NCBI RefSeq assembly: GCF_030253575.1
Contig: NC_080567.1
Location: 36,113,501-36,177,500, forward strand
Reading direction: 5' to 3'
Origin: Rhododendron vialii
Lineage: Eukaryota; Streptophyta; Magnoliopsida; Ericales; Ericaceae
Length of the DNA stretch: 64,000 bases
In this document: in pieces, positions 53,966 to 64,000 of the stretch
Position numbering within the stretch: position 1 is the stretch's first letter
How the letters are laid out: every line of letters begins with the position of its first letter
Made by a program: the position numbers and the translations under genes
The notes under the pieces: model-generated
Told to the model about the DNA's origin: nothing
Databases searched by the model: none
Seen by the model: only the letters and a program-made list of their open reading frames with translations

Positions 53966-54264
53966 GGCTGTGAATTGGATCTTGCGTAGGAGTATCAAAA
54001 TCCACTGAAATTTACTGGGAATTCGAGTTTCGCACGCCGAAAGATGATTATTTTAGGTGATGATGAATTGATGATGATGAAAATCAAATCGATCTATAAT
54101 ATAAACCCTAAAATTTAACTTCTCTCCCCCCTTCCGTAACTCCGAGTCAATCGAGTTCTACCCGTTCGTTAACAAATCAATGGCCTCTAGAATCTGGGAG
54201 ATTGTGTCAATTCAACAAAGTGGGCCTTATTATGCATCAAGCCCAAATAAAAAAGCCCACATAA

Positions 54265-54740
54265 ATAACCGAGGTTTGCAAACGAGCCGGGTCAAGCTTT
54301 ACCTGTATTTGAGCTTAGCTTGTTCAAAACTAGTCCACCTTGAGCTTCAGTCAAGCCCAACCAATCCAGCTCCAGCTCGGCTTGTTTCATATCGAGCTGT
54401 TTGAACGCACTTCGTTTACTAAATGAACTGAGTCTTTGCAAAGGAATTTAGCTTTTGTAAACGAGTTGAGTTTAACTAATTCGCGCTTCGCTCATTTGAT
54501 GAACGAGCTTAAAACCAGCGCCCTTGCTCGACTTATCCCTCTGTCCCAAAAAGTTAGCACTTCTACTATTCCAGAAATTTGAAAAAAGTTATATATATCT
54601 TTTAATTCATAATATTTTTATAAGCAACGTGGACTTTGTTTGATGGAGTATAAATTTCAATTAGTTTTATTAAACACAATTTAAAAATCACGCAAAACAA
54701 TATATATCGAAAATGTGTAACATTATGGGACGGATACCAA
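54265..54740. mobile_element. Fragments of hAT (GAGCTCG) and Stowaway-like elements
   Basis: 54265-54530 shows tttgcaaacgagcc and repeated agctcgg/cgagct motifs related to 44150-44692. 54535-54740 starts ccctctgtcccaaaaagttag and ends acattatgggacggat, a Stowaway-like terminus pair. Both lie in the divergent promoter region between ZOP1 and the ALP1-like gene. Confidence 0.5.
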
Positions 54741-54956
54741 CAAGTTGAGCTGAGTCTAGGAGGGCTTGCAATCAGCTTGGTGACAGACAATAATTAAAAT
54801 CGATCTTGTTCGTTTTGAGTCTTTAGCTCCAACTTTTTTTGTCCATAATGAATTTTTTTTTCAATTATTTCTTTCATTTTTCTATCCATCTCTCTTCACT
54901 CATTATTCAAAAAACTTCCCCGGTTACGTAAATTGCTTGCAGCTCTGATATAGTAG

Positions 54957-55183
54957 AAATTTTTCCGTGCCGGGTGGCTATATATCTCATGCGGTACATG
55001 CTCATCACATATGCGCCATCCAATACACTTTTGAATGACTCGGATTAAAATCCTCTCTCTCCTCTCACCACAATACTTTCTCTTCCATTTTTTTTTCTCC
55101 AAATCCGAGCCATCAAAAATAGCAATAGATGGCTTAGATGCGCCGAGCGGGCACCACGTGATACCCACCCGGCACTGAAATTT
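54957..55183. mobile_element. MITE of the CAGTGCCGGGTGG family
   Basis: Ends ttttccgtgccgggtggcta and, reversed, tttcagtgccgggtgggtat, with an inner pair ggcgcatccaa/... around aaatccgagccatc. Same family as 1955-2174. It lies about 210 bp upstream of the ALP1-like ATG. Exact ends uncertain. Confidence 0.6.
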
Positions 55184-55396
55184 GTTCCAATGGGAGTACT
55201 ACTACTCAGTAAGGAACATTCGTACGACGTCGTATGCCTCCTTTTCGCAGAAAATCCCCGCAGCTACTCCGGCGGAAAACGCAGAGAGAGAAATCCCTCC
55301 GTCTCTCTCTCTCTCTCTCTCCGTCTTTCTCCCTCGCACGGACACTCAATTAGGGTTTCCAGACAGCGAGAACCGACAGATCTAGAGAGAGAGAGA

Positions 55397-57224
55397 ATGG
55401 ATGAATCATTCTTGCTCATGCTCTCAAACCTCCTCCACATCCAGACCAACCTCGACCCAACCTCCTCCCTCCTCCCTTCCCCCACCTCCCCCTCCTCCTC
55501 CCTCCTCACCTCCTCCTCCACCTTCCCCCTCCTCTTCTTCACCATCGCCTCCGTCCTCTCCTACCTTGCCTCCTCCCGCCCACCGCACCCTCCATCTCCC
55601 CCCTCCCCCCCTCCCCCACCTCCCCCCACCTCCTCCTCCCCACCTCCCCCCTCCTCCCTCTCCGCCTTCCGCGCCCTCTCCACCGAACACATCTGGTCCC
55701 TCGAACCCCCTCTCCGCGACGCCCAGTGGCGCTCCCTTTACGGCCTCTCCCACCCCGTCTTCACCACCGTCGTTGACAAGCTCAAACCCTACATTGCCCA
55801 GTCCAACCTCTCTCTCCCCTCCGACTACGCCGTCGCTATGGTCCTTTCGCGCCTCACCCACGGCCTCTCCGCTAAAACCCTTGCCTCCCGTTACTCCCTC
55901 GAACCCTACTTAATCTCAAAGATCACCAACATGGTCACCCGCCTGTTAGCTACTAAGCTATACCGTGAGTTCATCAAGATCCCCGCTGGCCGCCGCCGCC
56001 TCGGTGAAACCACCCAGGCAAGAACCAAATTCATACCACATTGCGTTTTACTTAAATGTTTAACGGACTCAATATTTTGAAGGCTTGTTTTGCTCTTTAC
56101 AATTATGTCATTAATGAAGCTTTTAGTACTTAGATTTGAGTTTACCGATTGGAGTGATTCATACTAAATGGAGCCTTTACTGAAAGTTGAGTAAAATTTT
56201 GAGCTTGGACGGTAGATGCTCTAATATACATAGAACGGTCTTGCTACGATAAACATACACATTCACTATTATCGACCCACTGGGCTGATTTTAGAATTTT
56301 CCTACATAGAATGGTTCCTTACATTTTCTAGAATTCTCGTTGCTTCTCTTTCGTGAGAATTCCTTTAGAAAAATATGGCATAACTACACTTATGTTTATG
56401 TTCCAAGTTACAACCTTTAGTTCTAACAATTCAATGATTTTCGTAATGCTTCCGTACGAAATATAATTTTTTAGAAATAACTTCACTGCCCCAACGTCTA
56501 ATTCCTGGCTTTGTCCCTGATTCAGGCCTTCGAGGAACTCACCTCCCTCCCCAACATTTGCGGTGCCATCGACGGAACCCTTGTCAAGATCCACTCTCTC
56601 CCTGCAGAAATTGACCCATCTACCTACCACTGCCGCCATGGATTCCCTGCTGTTAATGTTCAGCTAGTCGCTGATCATAAGAAGATTTTCTGGGATGTGT
56701 GTGTTAAGGCTCCTGGGGGATTTGATGATGCTACCCATTTGAGGGATAGTCTGTTGTACAATAGACTCATGACAGGGGACATTATTTGGGATAAGGTTAT
56801 GAATGTGAGAGGTCAGAATGTGAGGCCTTACATTGTTGGGGATTTAGGTTACCCTCTGCTCTCGTTTTTGTTGAATCCATTTACTTGGAGTAGGACAGGT
56901 ACACCAGCTCAGAACGAGTTCGATGATGCATTGTTGAAAGGGAGGAAAGTTGTGGAAGAAGCCATCGGGTTGCTTAAGGGGAGGTGGAAGATTCTTCAGG
57001 ACTTGAATGTGGGTCTGAATCATGCCCCTCAGACCATTGTTGCCTGTTGTGTTTTGCATAACTTGTGTCAGATTGCAAGGGAGCCAGAGCCGGAGCTTTG
57101 GAAGGAGCCGGAGGAGAGTGGGCCTGTACCGAGGGTGCTTGAGAGTGAGAAGTCGTTTCATTATTTTGGACAGAATGTGAGGCAGGCTTTGGCTGATGAT
57201 TTGTATCAGAGATTATCTAGGTAA
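55397..57224 (+). CDS. Domesticated HARBI1/ALP1-like nuclease
   Basis: Two exons, 55397-56017 and 56526-57224; 439 residues. Derived from a PIF/Harbinger transposase (DDE_Tnp_4). The N terminus MDESFLLMLSNLLHIQ is followed by a proline/serine-rich spacer (about 60-95), a helical region (SRLTHGLSAKTLASRYSLE, helix-turn-helix-like), then the DDE-type core: ICGAIDGT (first Asp), VGDLGYPLLSFLLNPF (second Asp) and VVEEAIGLLKGRWKIL (Glu). The intron is GC-AG (ACCCAG|GCAAGA ... TTCAG|GCCTTC), rebuilding TTQAFEELTSLPN, conserved in homologs as I recall. There are no terminal repeats and plant homologs are widely conserved, so this is a host gene. ALP1 relatives associate with PRC2; the role here is not known. 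Confidence 0.88.
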
Positions 57225-58424
57225 GGGGTTCTTCTCTGAAGCTCAGGATTTCAAAACCATATATGTAAGAATGTAGTTATGCTGTTAACATGATTTAGAT
57301 GGGTTTTCCTTCTTTTGTTTGGGTTCCAGTAATCTTTGTGATTAGCATTAGTATTAGATTTCACGTAGTTGGACTCCAATTCCTGAAAGTAATGTGTGTT
57401 TGTAGTTCATCCGGAAATTTGGGATCAAAACCTAGGAATGATGTACTTTTACTTGGATAAAGTGGCAATGCTAATCCGTCTTTTGTGTGAAAGGTTGCTT
57501 ATGGATTGTACCAAAGTTCTTATGTTCGTTGTGATTTTGAGCTTTTTGCCTACTTTTGAAAACCAATTAGTTAGTTATGGGCATCAGATGACTCACAAAC
57601 ACATAGGCAAGGAGTACCTTTAGATCAATGGTTGCAACCAGTGTACTAACCATCGAATTGGATGTTGATATTGATTAAAGTTTGTTGATGTTGGATTTGT
57701 TGATTCATACAAGTTGCAAGTGACTTTGGAAAAAATATTTCAATCCCATACGCAATCCACAGAGGTACAAGTGAGAGAGATGACCTGCATTATTTGGTTC
57801 CTCGCCTGATCGGGACAATTGGTGACCTAGACAGCAGGGGTGGTTGTTTTTTTTCCTTTACCAGGGACAACGTCTCATATTTCAGATTTGTGTAAGCAAT
57901 TGATTGATTTCTAGCAGGATCAATGGATCATCAGTGTCAACAATCTTAGTTGGCCAACAACTTTTCCAAATGCAACAACTAGCATTATTTTTCCCTTCTC
58001 TCTATCTGAATTCTTGTGAAACAAATGGCCAAAAGAAAAAGGGAACTTTCATTATACTTCTGAGAGAAACCAACGCGTATTCAATTGCATACATTAAAAA
58101 CAGAATGAAAAGCACATAAATGACACTCCATCAATAAAAAGGTTCCCGTCTGAACAGGCACAATAACTGTAATTTTGGTGACCGGCTTCGAACAGAGCAC
58201 AACATGAATGTGCAAATTCCGTGTGAAGTTCAAGCATCAGCATAAGAATCGTGAATCAAGACTTGAGCCAAATCAAATTGCAGGGGTCCAAACTTTCCAG
58301 TGTGCCAAGCCCTTGAAAACGAATCAAAGCACCTGTCTCTGTAAACGACTTCTGACTCCTTTTGTTTGGATGAAGACCATAAAAGTTAAACTTCCTGGAG
58401 ATTTTCCCAGGCGTGTTTCGCTTT
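57225..58424. other. Convergent 3' intergenic region
   Basis: Lies between the 3' ends of the ALP1-like gene (+) and the CRK gene (-). Expected to hold both 3' UTRs; no further gene, repeat or RNA is recognised. Confidence 0.5.
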
Positions 58425-61400
58425 TTATTGTGCCTTTGCAAGGGTTCGGCTGGACACACCATGTAACAATTTGATGAACCCAAGGAAACTGAGCTTTCCA
58501 TCGGCTTGCCGTATCCAGTCATGGAGGACAGCATGAACTGGAACTGAGGGGCTTAGGCCAAGTTCCTGCCAGGAAAAATACACCAACGTACGTCACTTTA
58601 TTATGCACAGAAACATGTATCGATTCGAGTGTTGTTTTTCAGATCTAAGGTATCTATCTATCTACAAGCAACAAACTACTGAATTTTGCAATTCTTGTTG
58701 AGTCATTTTTCTGCATAACCACCTCAGGGCTCTATTTGCTTTGTCGGGTCCTAGGAAATAGGTGATTTAGAAACCAATACTTCGCTGATCAACTAATAAT
58801 CTGAAAATCTTGAATGCTTGTTCAGGTCAGTTGGGTTTTCAGGAAAGCATGCCACGCCATGACATCAATATTTGCTGTTGTATTTTCCCCATTTCAAACA
58901 AATATAAATGAACTTCCAAACATGACGTGACCACATAACCCGTACAGGCTTTCCTGAAAAACATTAGAATCAACCTACCGATGCAAGTTCCTCAATGACA
59001 ATAGCCCGGTTTCCTCCCTTGTCAAAAATTTCATATGCACTACGAGCATGTTGTTCCCAGCGATCAAGTGCCTCCAGCTGATATACACTTAATGCAGCTG
59101 CACAGAACTCTTCAAAATCCATTCTTCTGTATTGCAGTGCATTCAGCTGCAAAGCAATGGGAATTTAATGGCAGCTAGTTATAAGCTTATGCTTAGCAAA
59201 TCATGGAACAGCCACACAAACAATCAAAAGCGTGTTACTACCGAGGAAAGAAAATCGGGGATGCGAGAATCCTTCATTGCATCCGTTGCATTTTTCATCA
59301 GGGCCTGCTCAAAACAAAAGAAATGAGAACTTCTATTGCAATTTTAGTCGAGAGTCCAAAAGTTAGGAATAAAACGAACCGTTTTAACACTGTCTAATGT
59401 TATGCTACCATTTTTGTTTGGCTCCAATAGTGCAAATTGCTCCTTTAGATAGAAGAGTTCATCACCCGTCAATGTCTTAGACAATGCCTGCCAAGAGATG
59501 CACATAAAGTGAATGTTAGAACTTTCTGAAGGTAAGCAACTAAGTTCAAATTCTCATAAAACCATGACAGGAAGGGAATGTAGACAATATTCAGATTTTA
59601 AGAAAGGCGTGTTATAATAGGCAGAGGTAATGAATTTTATATTTTTCCAAAAAGTACATCAGTCTAACGATATACACACCCTCAAAGCAGCCTTACGCAG
59701 AGATGAAGATCGCATATATGCCTTCATGATTCTGAATACATGAATATCAAGAGGCACTTTTACATCATTACAGTTTCGAATCCAGGGATGACCTGCAAAC
59801 AAAAGATTGTGGGTCAGTGCCAAACAAGGAAGAGTGCAGAATCCTAGCACCTTGGGACAAAAGGAAGCACTCACTTAAAGCCTGCGCGGCACTCATCCTC
59901 TTCCTAGGGTCTTTATTTAATAGACGCTTGACAAAATCCTTAGCCTCTGAAGATAAAGAAGGCCAAGGAGCTTCTTCAAAACTTGGGTCAGCTTTTAGAA
60001 CTGCCCGAAAAATACCAGACTCGGTCCGGGCCCAAAATGGGCGACTGCCACATAGAAGAATGTATGCTATCACTCCTATACTCCACACATCAGCTTCTGT
60101 ACTGTATGATCTGTGTAAGACTTCAGGTGCCACGTAGTACGCACTCCCAACGATGTCATTAAGCCTTTCATCTGCCAAAAAAAAATAAGCATTGAATAAT
60201 TTCCAAACTCCAAAGGCCGAGGAGGAACAAATTGGTAAGATCTTTTGATCTAGCTAGAGATGACAAACCTGGCCTGACAAAATCTGACAATCCAAAGTCT
60301 ATTGCTTTTAACTGGGAGTGCTCATCCTTGGAGGTAAACAGAAAGTTCTGATCCAGCAGATAAATAAGCTCAGATCACCACACAAAAAAGTAACTCACAA
60401 CCTATACTGCCAGAAACAGTTATTTAAGTACCACAAGCAGTTATGTGGTTCAGATAACAGAGTAGGACAGAACTATTCGGGTCTCTTACGATGAGATACT
60501 GCTGATAGAAATGAAATGTCTAGATCAACGGACTTAATGAAGCTGACATTACAGCTGAACAAATGCACAATAGTTGGCCAAAACAATAACAATGAGTTCA
60601 ATTAGTCATCTAAAGACGAAAGAACCAAATCCTAAGAATAGTGCAAGACAGTAACCATTCGCTAAAATGGCTGCCCTCAATTAATCAGGACAATATCAAC
60701 CAAGCAGATCTAAACGGGTATAGCTCCACGATGCTACCTATTTTCCCTTCCTTTTTTTGGCAAGAGGGAGACAGACAGAAACGGAAGCGACTTTACAGCC
60801 CATCAAATACCAAATTCAAAAGCAGATAAGGAAATATGTTTCACCTCTGGTTTTAGATCTCGATGCACCACACCCTGGAGATGACAAAATGCGACAAAAT
60901 TAAGAATTTGTACCATGACAGCCTTTGCTTCATCCTCAGAGTATTTCCCACCCCTAGAAAAAAGAACAAAAATGTCATCATTCACTCACCAAATACAATA
61001 TGTTTAGATGTATTAAAATTTCTGATCCTACAAAAAGCAACACCTTGACAGTATTCTATCCAAAAGCTCCCCTCCTTCGCACAACCTGATATACGCAGAA
61101 CAGAACAAAGGTTTAAACTCCCGCGGTAGATGTTGTACAAGCATGATGTTTGTGACTTGGAACTACAGTTTCGTTTAATTCTTTCATTCACCAAGTCTTA
61201 CTGGAAAACAACGAATTCAGCCAAAAAAAAAAAAAAAACGTAAATTTGGTTTTTTATCTCCACACTTACTCCATGGCTATATAGACATTATCATGGTCTT
61301 CAAATGCATCATAGAATTGCACAAGATTCTTATGTCCTGCCAATGCCCGTAGTATCTTCACCTCCCTTCTCACATCCTCAATCGCAATAGCTGTCGTCAT

Positions 61401-63554
61401 CTGAGAATGAAAGAAGAACATCACAGAACATTGAGGCTCAATCTTGACTGGAAATTCTAAAACAAATAAGTAATCAATTTCAAACCACAAGAGTAGAAAA
61501 AACTACAAAACGGTCTCTATGGAATATAATGCCCTCTGATTAGCAAATATTTAGCATGAAACCATGGATTTGAATCCCGCGCCATACCGGTCGGTATGTA
61601 CCATTTTTTAGCAAATCAAGTACCCTAAATTTGTAATTCCATTCCTGTCAAATACCATTTTCAATTTTATTTTCCTTTTAAAATAAGAGTGGCACTAATG
61701 ATGCCACAAGTCAGAATGTTGGAGCCACGACCATTAATTTGAAATGCCACATATACCCTTTCAATCACATCTCTTTGCTCCACTCTCTCGCCTTCCTCTC
61801 CCCCCTCTTGGCCTCTTCTCACCTCTCTCTCTCTCTCTAACAACAGCAATCACTCACCCAACAATGCCCTCTTCTCCTTCCGATTGAATCCTTACCAAAA
61901 GCAAAAATGCAAAGCAAAATCAATAGAGGGCCACCGCCATTTCAGACATCTGCAGCACATCTGCTCATCAAATAGACTGACAATCCATCCAAAAGGTTTC
62001 TTAAAATAAAAGGCCGACGCGAGAGAGTCGAAAACAGAGGTAATAGGAATGTCAATGAAATTAATAATTACTGGACAATAAGGAAACAATTGCTTCAATT
62101 AAAGGGCCAAAGTGGGGGAATCAAAGACAGGTGAATAGGAATGGCGCCGAGAAACCCTACAATCAGGCATGTTGGAAAGAGAGAAATCGCAATGTGCTTC
62201 GGAGGGGTTTTTAGTTGACAGAGCCAGTGTGTAAGCATCTGTTAGGGAGATCTGCACTTCGTCTTTCTCCGCAGCCGGCATTTGAGTTGGCAGTGATGGT
62301 AGTTTGGTTTGTTGCCTTGCTAGAGGTTTGCCGGTGGCTTGGGGTCTGTGACTGTTGATGTTTGGAGGAGTGAAAGAGGCAGAACGATGAAGACAGAAGA
62401 TAAGGCAGATGCCATTGAGATTTCCGAGCGAGGCGCACAGGAGATGAAAGAGAAGAAAGGCTGTGTGTTGACTCTTGCCACAAGTTTTAGGAGGGTAAGT
62501 ACGCCAATTTAACAATGATGTTCGTGGCTCCAACCTTCCGACTCATGGCATTAGCGCCACCCTTAAAATCAACCTACATGTTACGCTAAATTTTTCAATG
62601 TGAGGAAATAACACTAATAGCAATAAGCTAGAAACGGTGTTCGGTATCTTACCAGTACCATACGACAAAAATTACAAAACCCTCAAACATGGTTTTTGAT
62701 CCGCATACCCTCAAACATGGTTTGAATACTGCAGAAGATGAACACTGTAACATTCAATCGCATCCACAACTCATGAGATCTTAGGCTTTAGCTGTGCTAT
62801 GTAATATCTCAACAACTAACACAATTGGGTAATGTTCAATTTCTAATCCCTTCTATTCCCTCAAAAGTCAGAAGTAATATTCCACCAAAACACATAGGAG
62901 TACTAATATAATTTAAAACTAGCATACATATGCATATACACAGAGAACTTTCGTTTAGTAAGGAGATGTCAAAACCTTAGCTTTGGGTATGACTTTGACA
63001 GCAACCTGCTGACCCTTGAGCTCCCCCTTCTTAGCCATGGCCGAACAAGTATACCCAAAATGCCCTCTCCCCACCTCCTCCCCAACCACATACCTACTCG
63101 TGAACTGCTTCGAGAACCCAAACCCCTTATCAAGCCCCGCCGCCGCCGCTGTATCGCCTCCTCCTCCCTCCCTCTCCTCCCCCTCCGGTATCACCGCCGC
63201 ATCGCCCGCCCCCTGCCGCCGCGCCAAGAACGCCTTTATGTGCTTCGCCGGAGACGGCGGCGGGAACGGCCGCCTGAACAGCCTCCGCGGCGTCGAGGTC
63301 GCGCTCTCCGCCGCCGACGACGGAGGCGCCGGAGACTTCTTAGAGAAGAAGTAGCGGGCCGGGCTGGGGCTGTAGAACGGGAAGAACGGGGACTTTTTCA
63401 CGGCGTCGGCATCGGAGGTCCGGCGGGAACCCCTCGCCGGAGTTTCGTAGGGCTTGTCGGAGTGTCGTTTCTCTAGGGCTTGTTCTGTTTGTTGTTCTTC
63501 GGTGAAGGGGGCGTAGGGGTTGGGCTTTGGGGGTTTCGAGGTGCAAATCCCCAT
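58425..63554 (-). CDS. CRK: CDPK-related protein kinase (CRK), CRK8-like
   Basis: Eleven exons on the minus strand: 63554-62976, 61400-61270, 61085-61044, 60953-60845, 60347-60269, 60171-59875, 59792-59680, 59487-59380, 59304-59242, 59146-58979, 58565-58425; 609 residues. [16 protein letters not shown] has an N-myristoylation Gly2 and palmitoylatable Cys4, so plasma-membrane anchoring is expected. The N-terminal variable region holds [11 protein letters not shown] and [10 protein letters not shown] typical of CRKs. Kinase domain: GRGHFG (161-166), Lys187, HRDLKPEN (Asp283), DFG (Asp304), [11 protein letters not shown]. The C-terminal CaM-binding/degenerate EF-hand region is LRKAALRALSKTL ... 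[12 protein letters not shown] ... [13 protein letters not shown]. Length and exon pattern fit the family. It is convergent with the ALP1-like gene. The paralog assignment is tentative. Confidence 0.92.
61687..62562. mobile_element. Mutator-like element in CRK intron 1, possible Pack-MULE
   Basis: An 876-bp element with inverted ends of about 45 bp: GAGTGGCACTAATG ... GTTGGAGCCACGA at the left and, reversed, GGGTGGCGCTAATG ... GTTGGAGCCACGA at the right. The flanks ttaaaataa (61678-61686) and ttaaaatca (62563-62571) form a 9-bp target duplication with one mismatch. The GC-richer interior includes a 144-residue open frame on the minus strand (62533-62099) and an acceptor-like ttgtttccttattgtccag just below it. 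This suggests a captured gene piece, but no parent gene is recognised. Confidence 0.7.
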
Positions 63555-64000
63555 ACTGTCCCCTTTTCTCCGATCAGAGACTAGTTGCTCGGAGTGGTTC
63601 CGATGGCTTGCGAGTGTAAATTCATTCGAGCCACTTTTGTAATTTCATTGCAATGCTGGGGTTCGGAATGTAGAGAGAGAGAGAGAGAGAGAGTTACATG
63701 GGTTTGAGCCCGTTTTGGCTGAGCCCCGTAAATGAAAGGAGTAAAAATTTAGTTGAGGTGTGCTGACAGCTGAGTTAACGAGAGAGATAGTGGGGGGGAT
63801 AATAATGGGAGCAGGAAAGAGACGAGAGGAGAGCTTTTGCCGGTACGGTGGAGAGAGAGAGAGAGAGAGGAAGGGGGAGCTGGTTTTATGGCTGCACATT
63901 GGGGCTGGCAACGTGGCGCCCACATGATATTTGACTGATCATTGAATAACTGGGATAAGGATTGGGTACGGCGAGGCTAGCGTAATTCGCCACGTGGTAA
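63555..64000 (-). promoter_or_regulatory. CRK promoter and 5' leader region
   Basis: Upstream of the CRK ATG. On the plus strand it carries GA tracts at 63674-63691 and 63852-63868, that is CT-rich on the coding strand, typical of plant 5' leaders. A cacgtgg (G-box core) lies at the extreme right edge (63991-63997). The transcription start cannot be fixed. Confidence 0.45.

Noticed and set aside
55424-55861. Glycine/glutamate-rich antisense frame over the ALP1-like exon 1
   Set aside because: A by-product of the CTC/CCC-rich coding sequence on the plus strand.
62099-62533. 144-residue frame as an independent host gene
   Set aside because: It is contained in a Mutator-like element in a CRK intron and shows no recognisable domain. 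Kept only as a Pack-MULE hypothesis.

Overview
This is plant nuclear DNA from a eudicot. The introns are GT-AG with one GC-AG exception, intergenic DNA is AT-rich and packed with MITEs, (CT/GA)n microsatellites are abundant, and every gene belongs to a plant family. No diagnostic sequence fixes the species; an asterid or Ericales-like genome is only an impression.

Layout. 1-18.2 kb holds a tandem cluster of five class I carboxylesterase (CXE) loci, all on the minus strand. CXE-a (cut by the window edge) and CXE-d are intronless in the visible part. CXE-b and CXE-c are two-exon tandem copies with an N-terminal hydrophobic leader. CXE-e is a decayed copy of CXE-d. CXE-d and CXE-e sit at matching ends of a direct segmental duplication (10.2-16.5 kb and 17.1-26.0 kb). 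The two halves differ mainly by clean transposon insertions, so each half gives the empty site for insertions in the other. 26-29.6 kb is AT-rich intergenic DNA. 29.7-32.5 kb (+) is a six-exon membrane-anchored sulfotransferase-like gene. 35.0-43.5 kb (+) holds two nine-exon serine carboxypeptidase-like genes in tandem. 45.3-46.3 kb (+) is a single-exon DUF1645 gene. 48.1-49.4 kb is a long-TIR DNA element. 50.0-54.0 kb (-) is ZOP1 (zinc finger plus OCRE splicing/RdDM factor) with a TRIM element in intron 1. 55.4-57.2 kb (+) is a domesticated HARBI1/ALP1-like nuclease gene with a GC-AG intron. 58.4-63.6 kb (-) is an eleven-exon CDPK-related kinase (CRK) with a Mutator-like, possibly gene-carrying, element in intron 1.

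How the genes relate. The window has two recent gene-amplification zones (CXE esterases, SCPL peptidases) and a stable single-copy block (ZOP1, ALP1-like, CRK). ZOP1 and a CRK gene are also neighbours in Arabidopsis, as far as I recall. No operon-like or novel multi-gene system is evident. The most informative structures are the duplication used as a transposon-insertion archive, CT microsatellites placed at the same splice sites in both SCPL paralogs, and several well-delimited non-autonomous transposons with visible target-site duplications. All exon coordinates come from reading splice sites and conserved protein motifs by eye.
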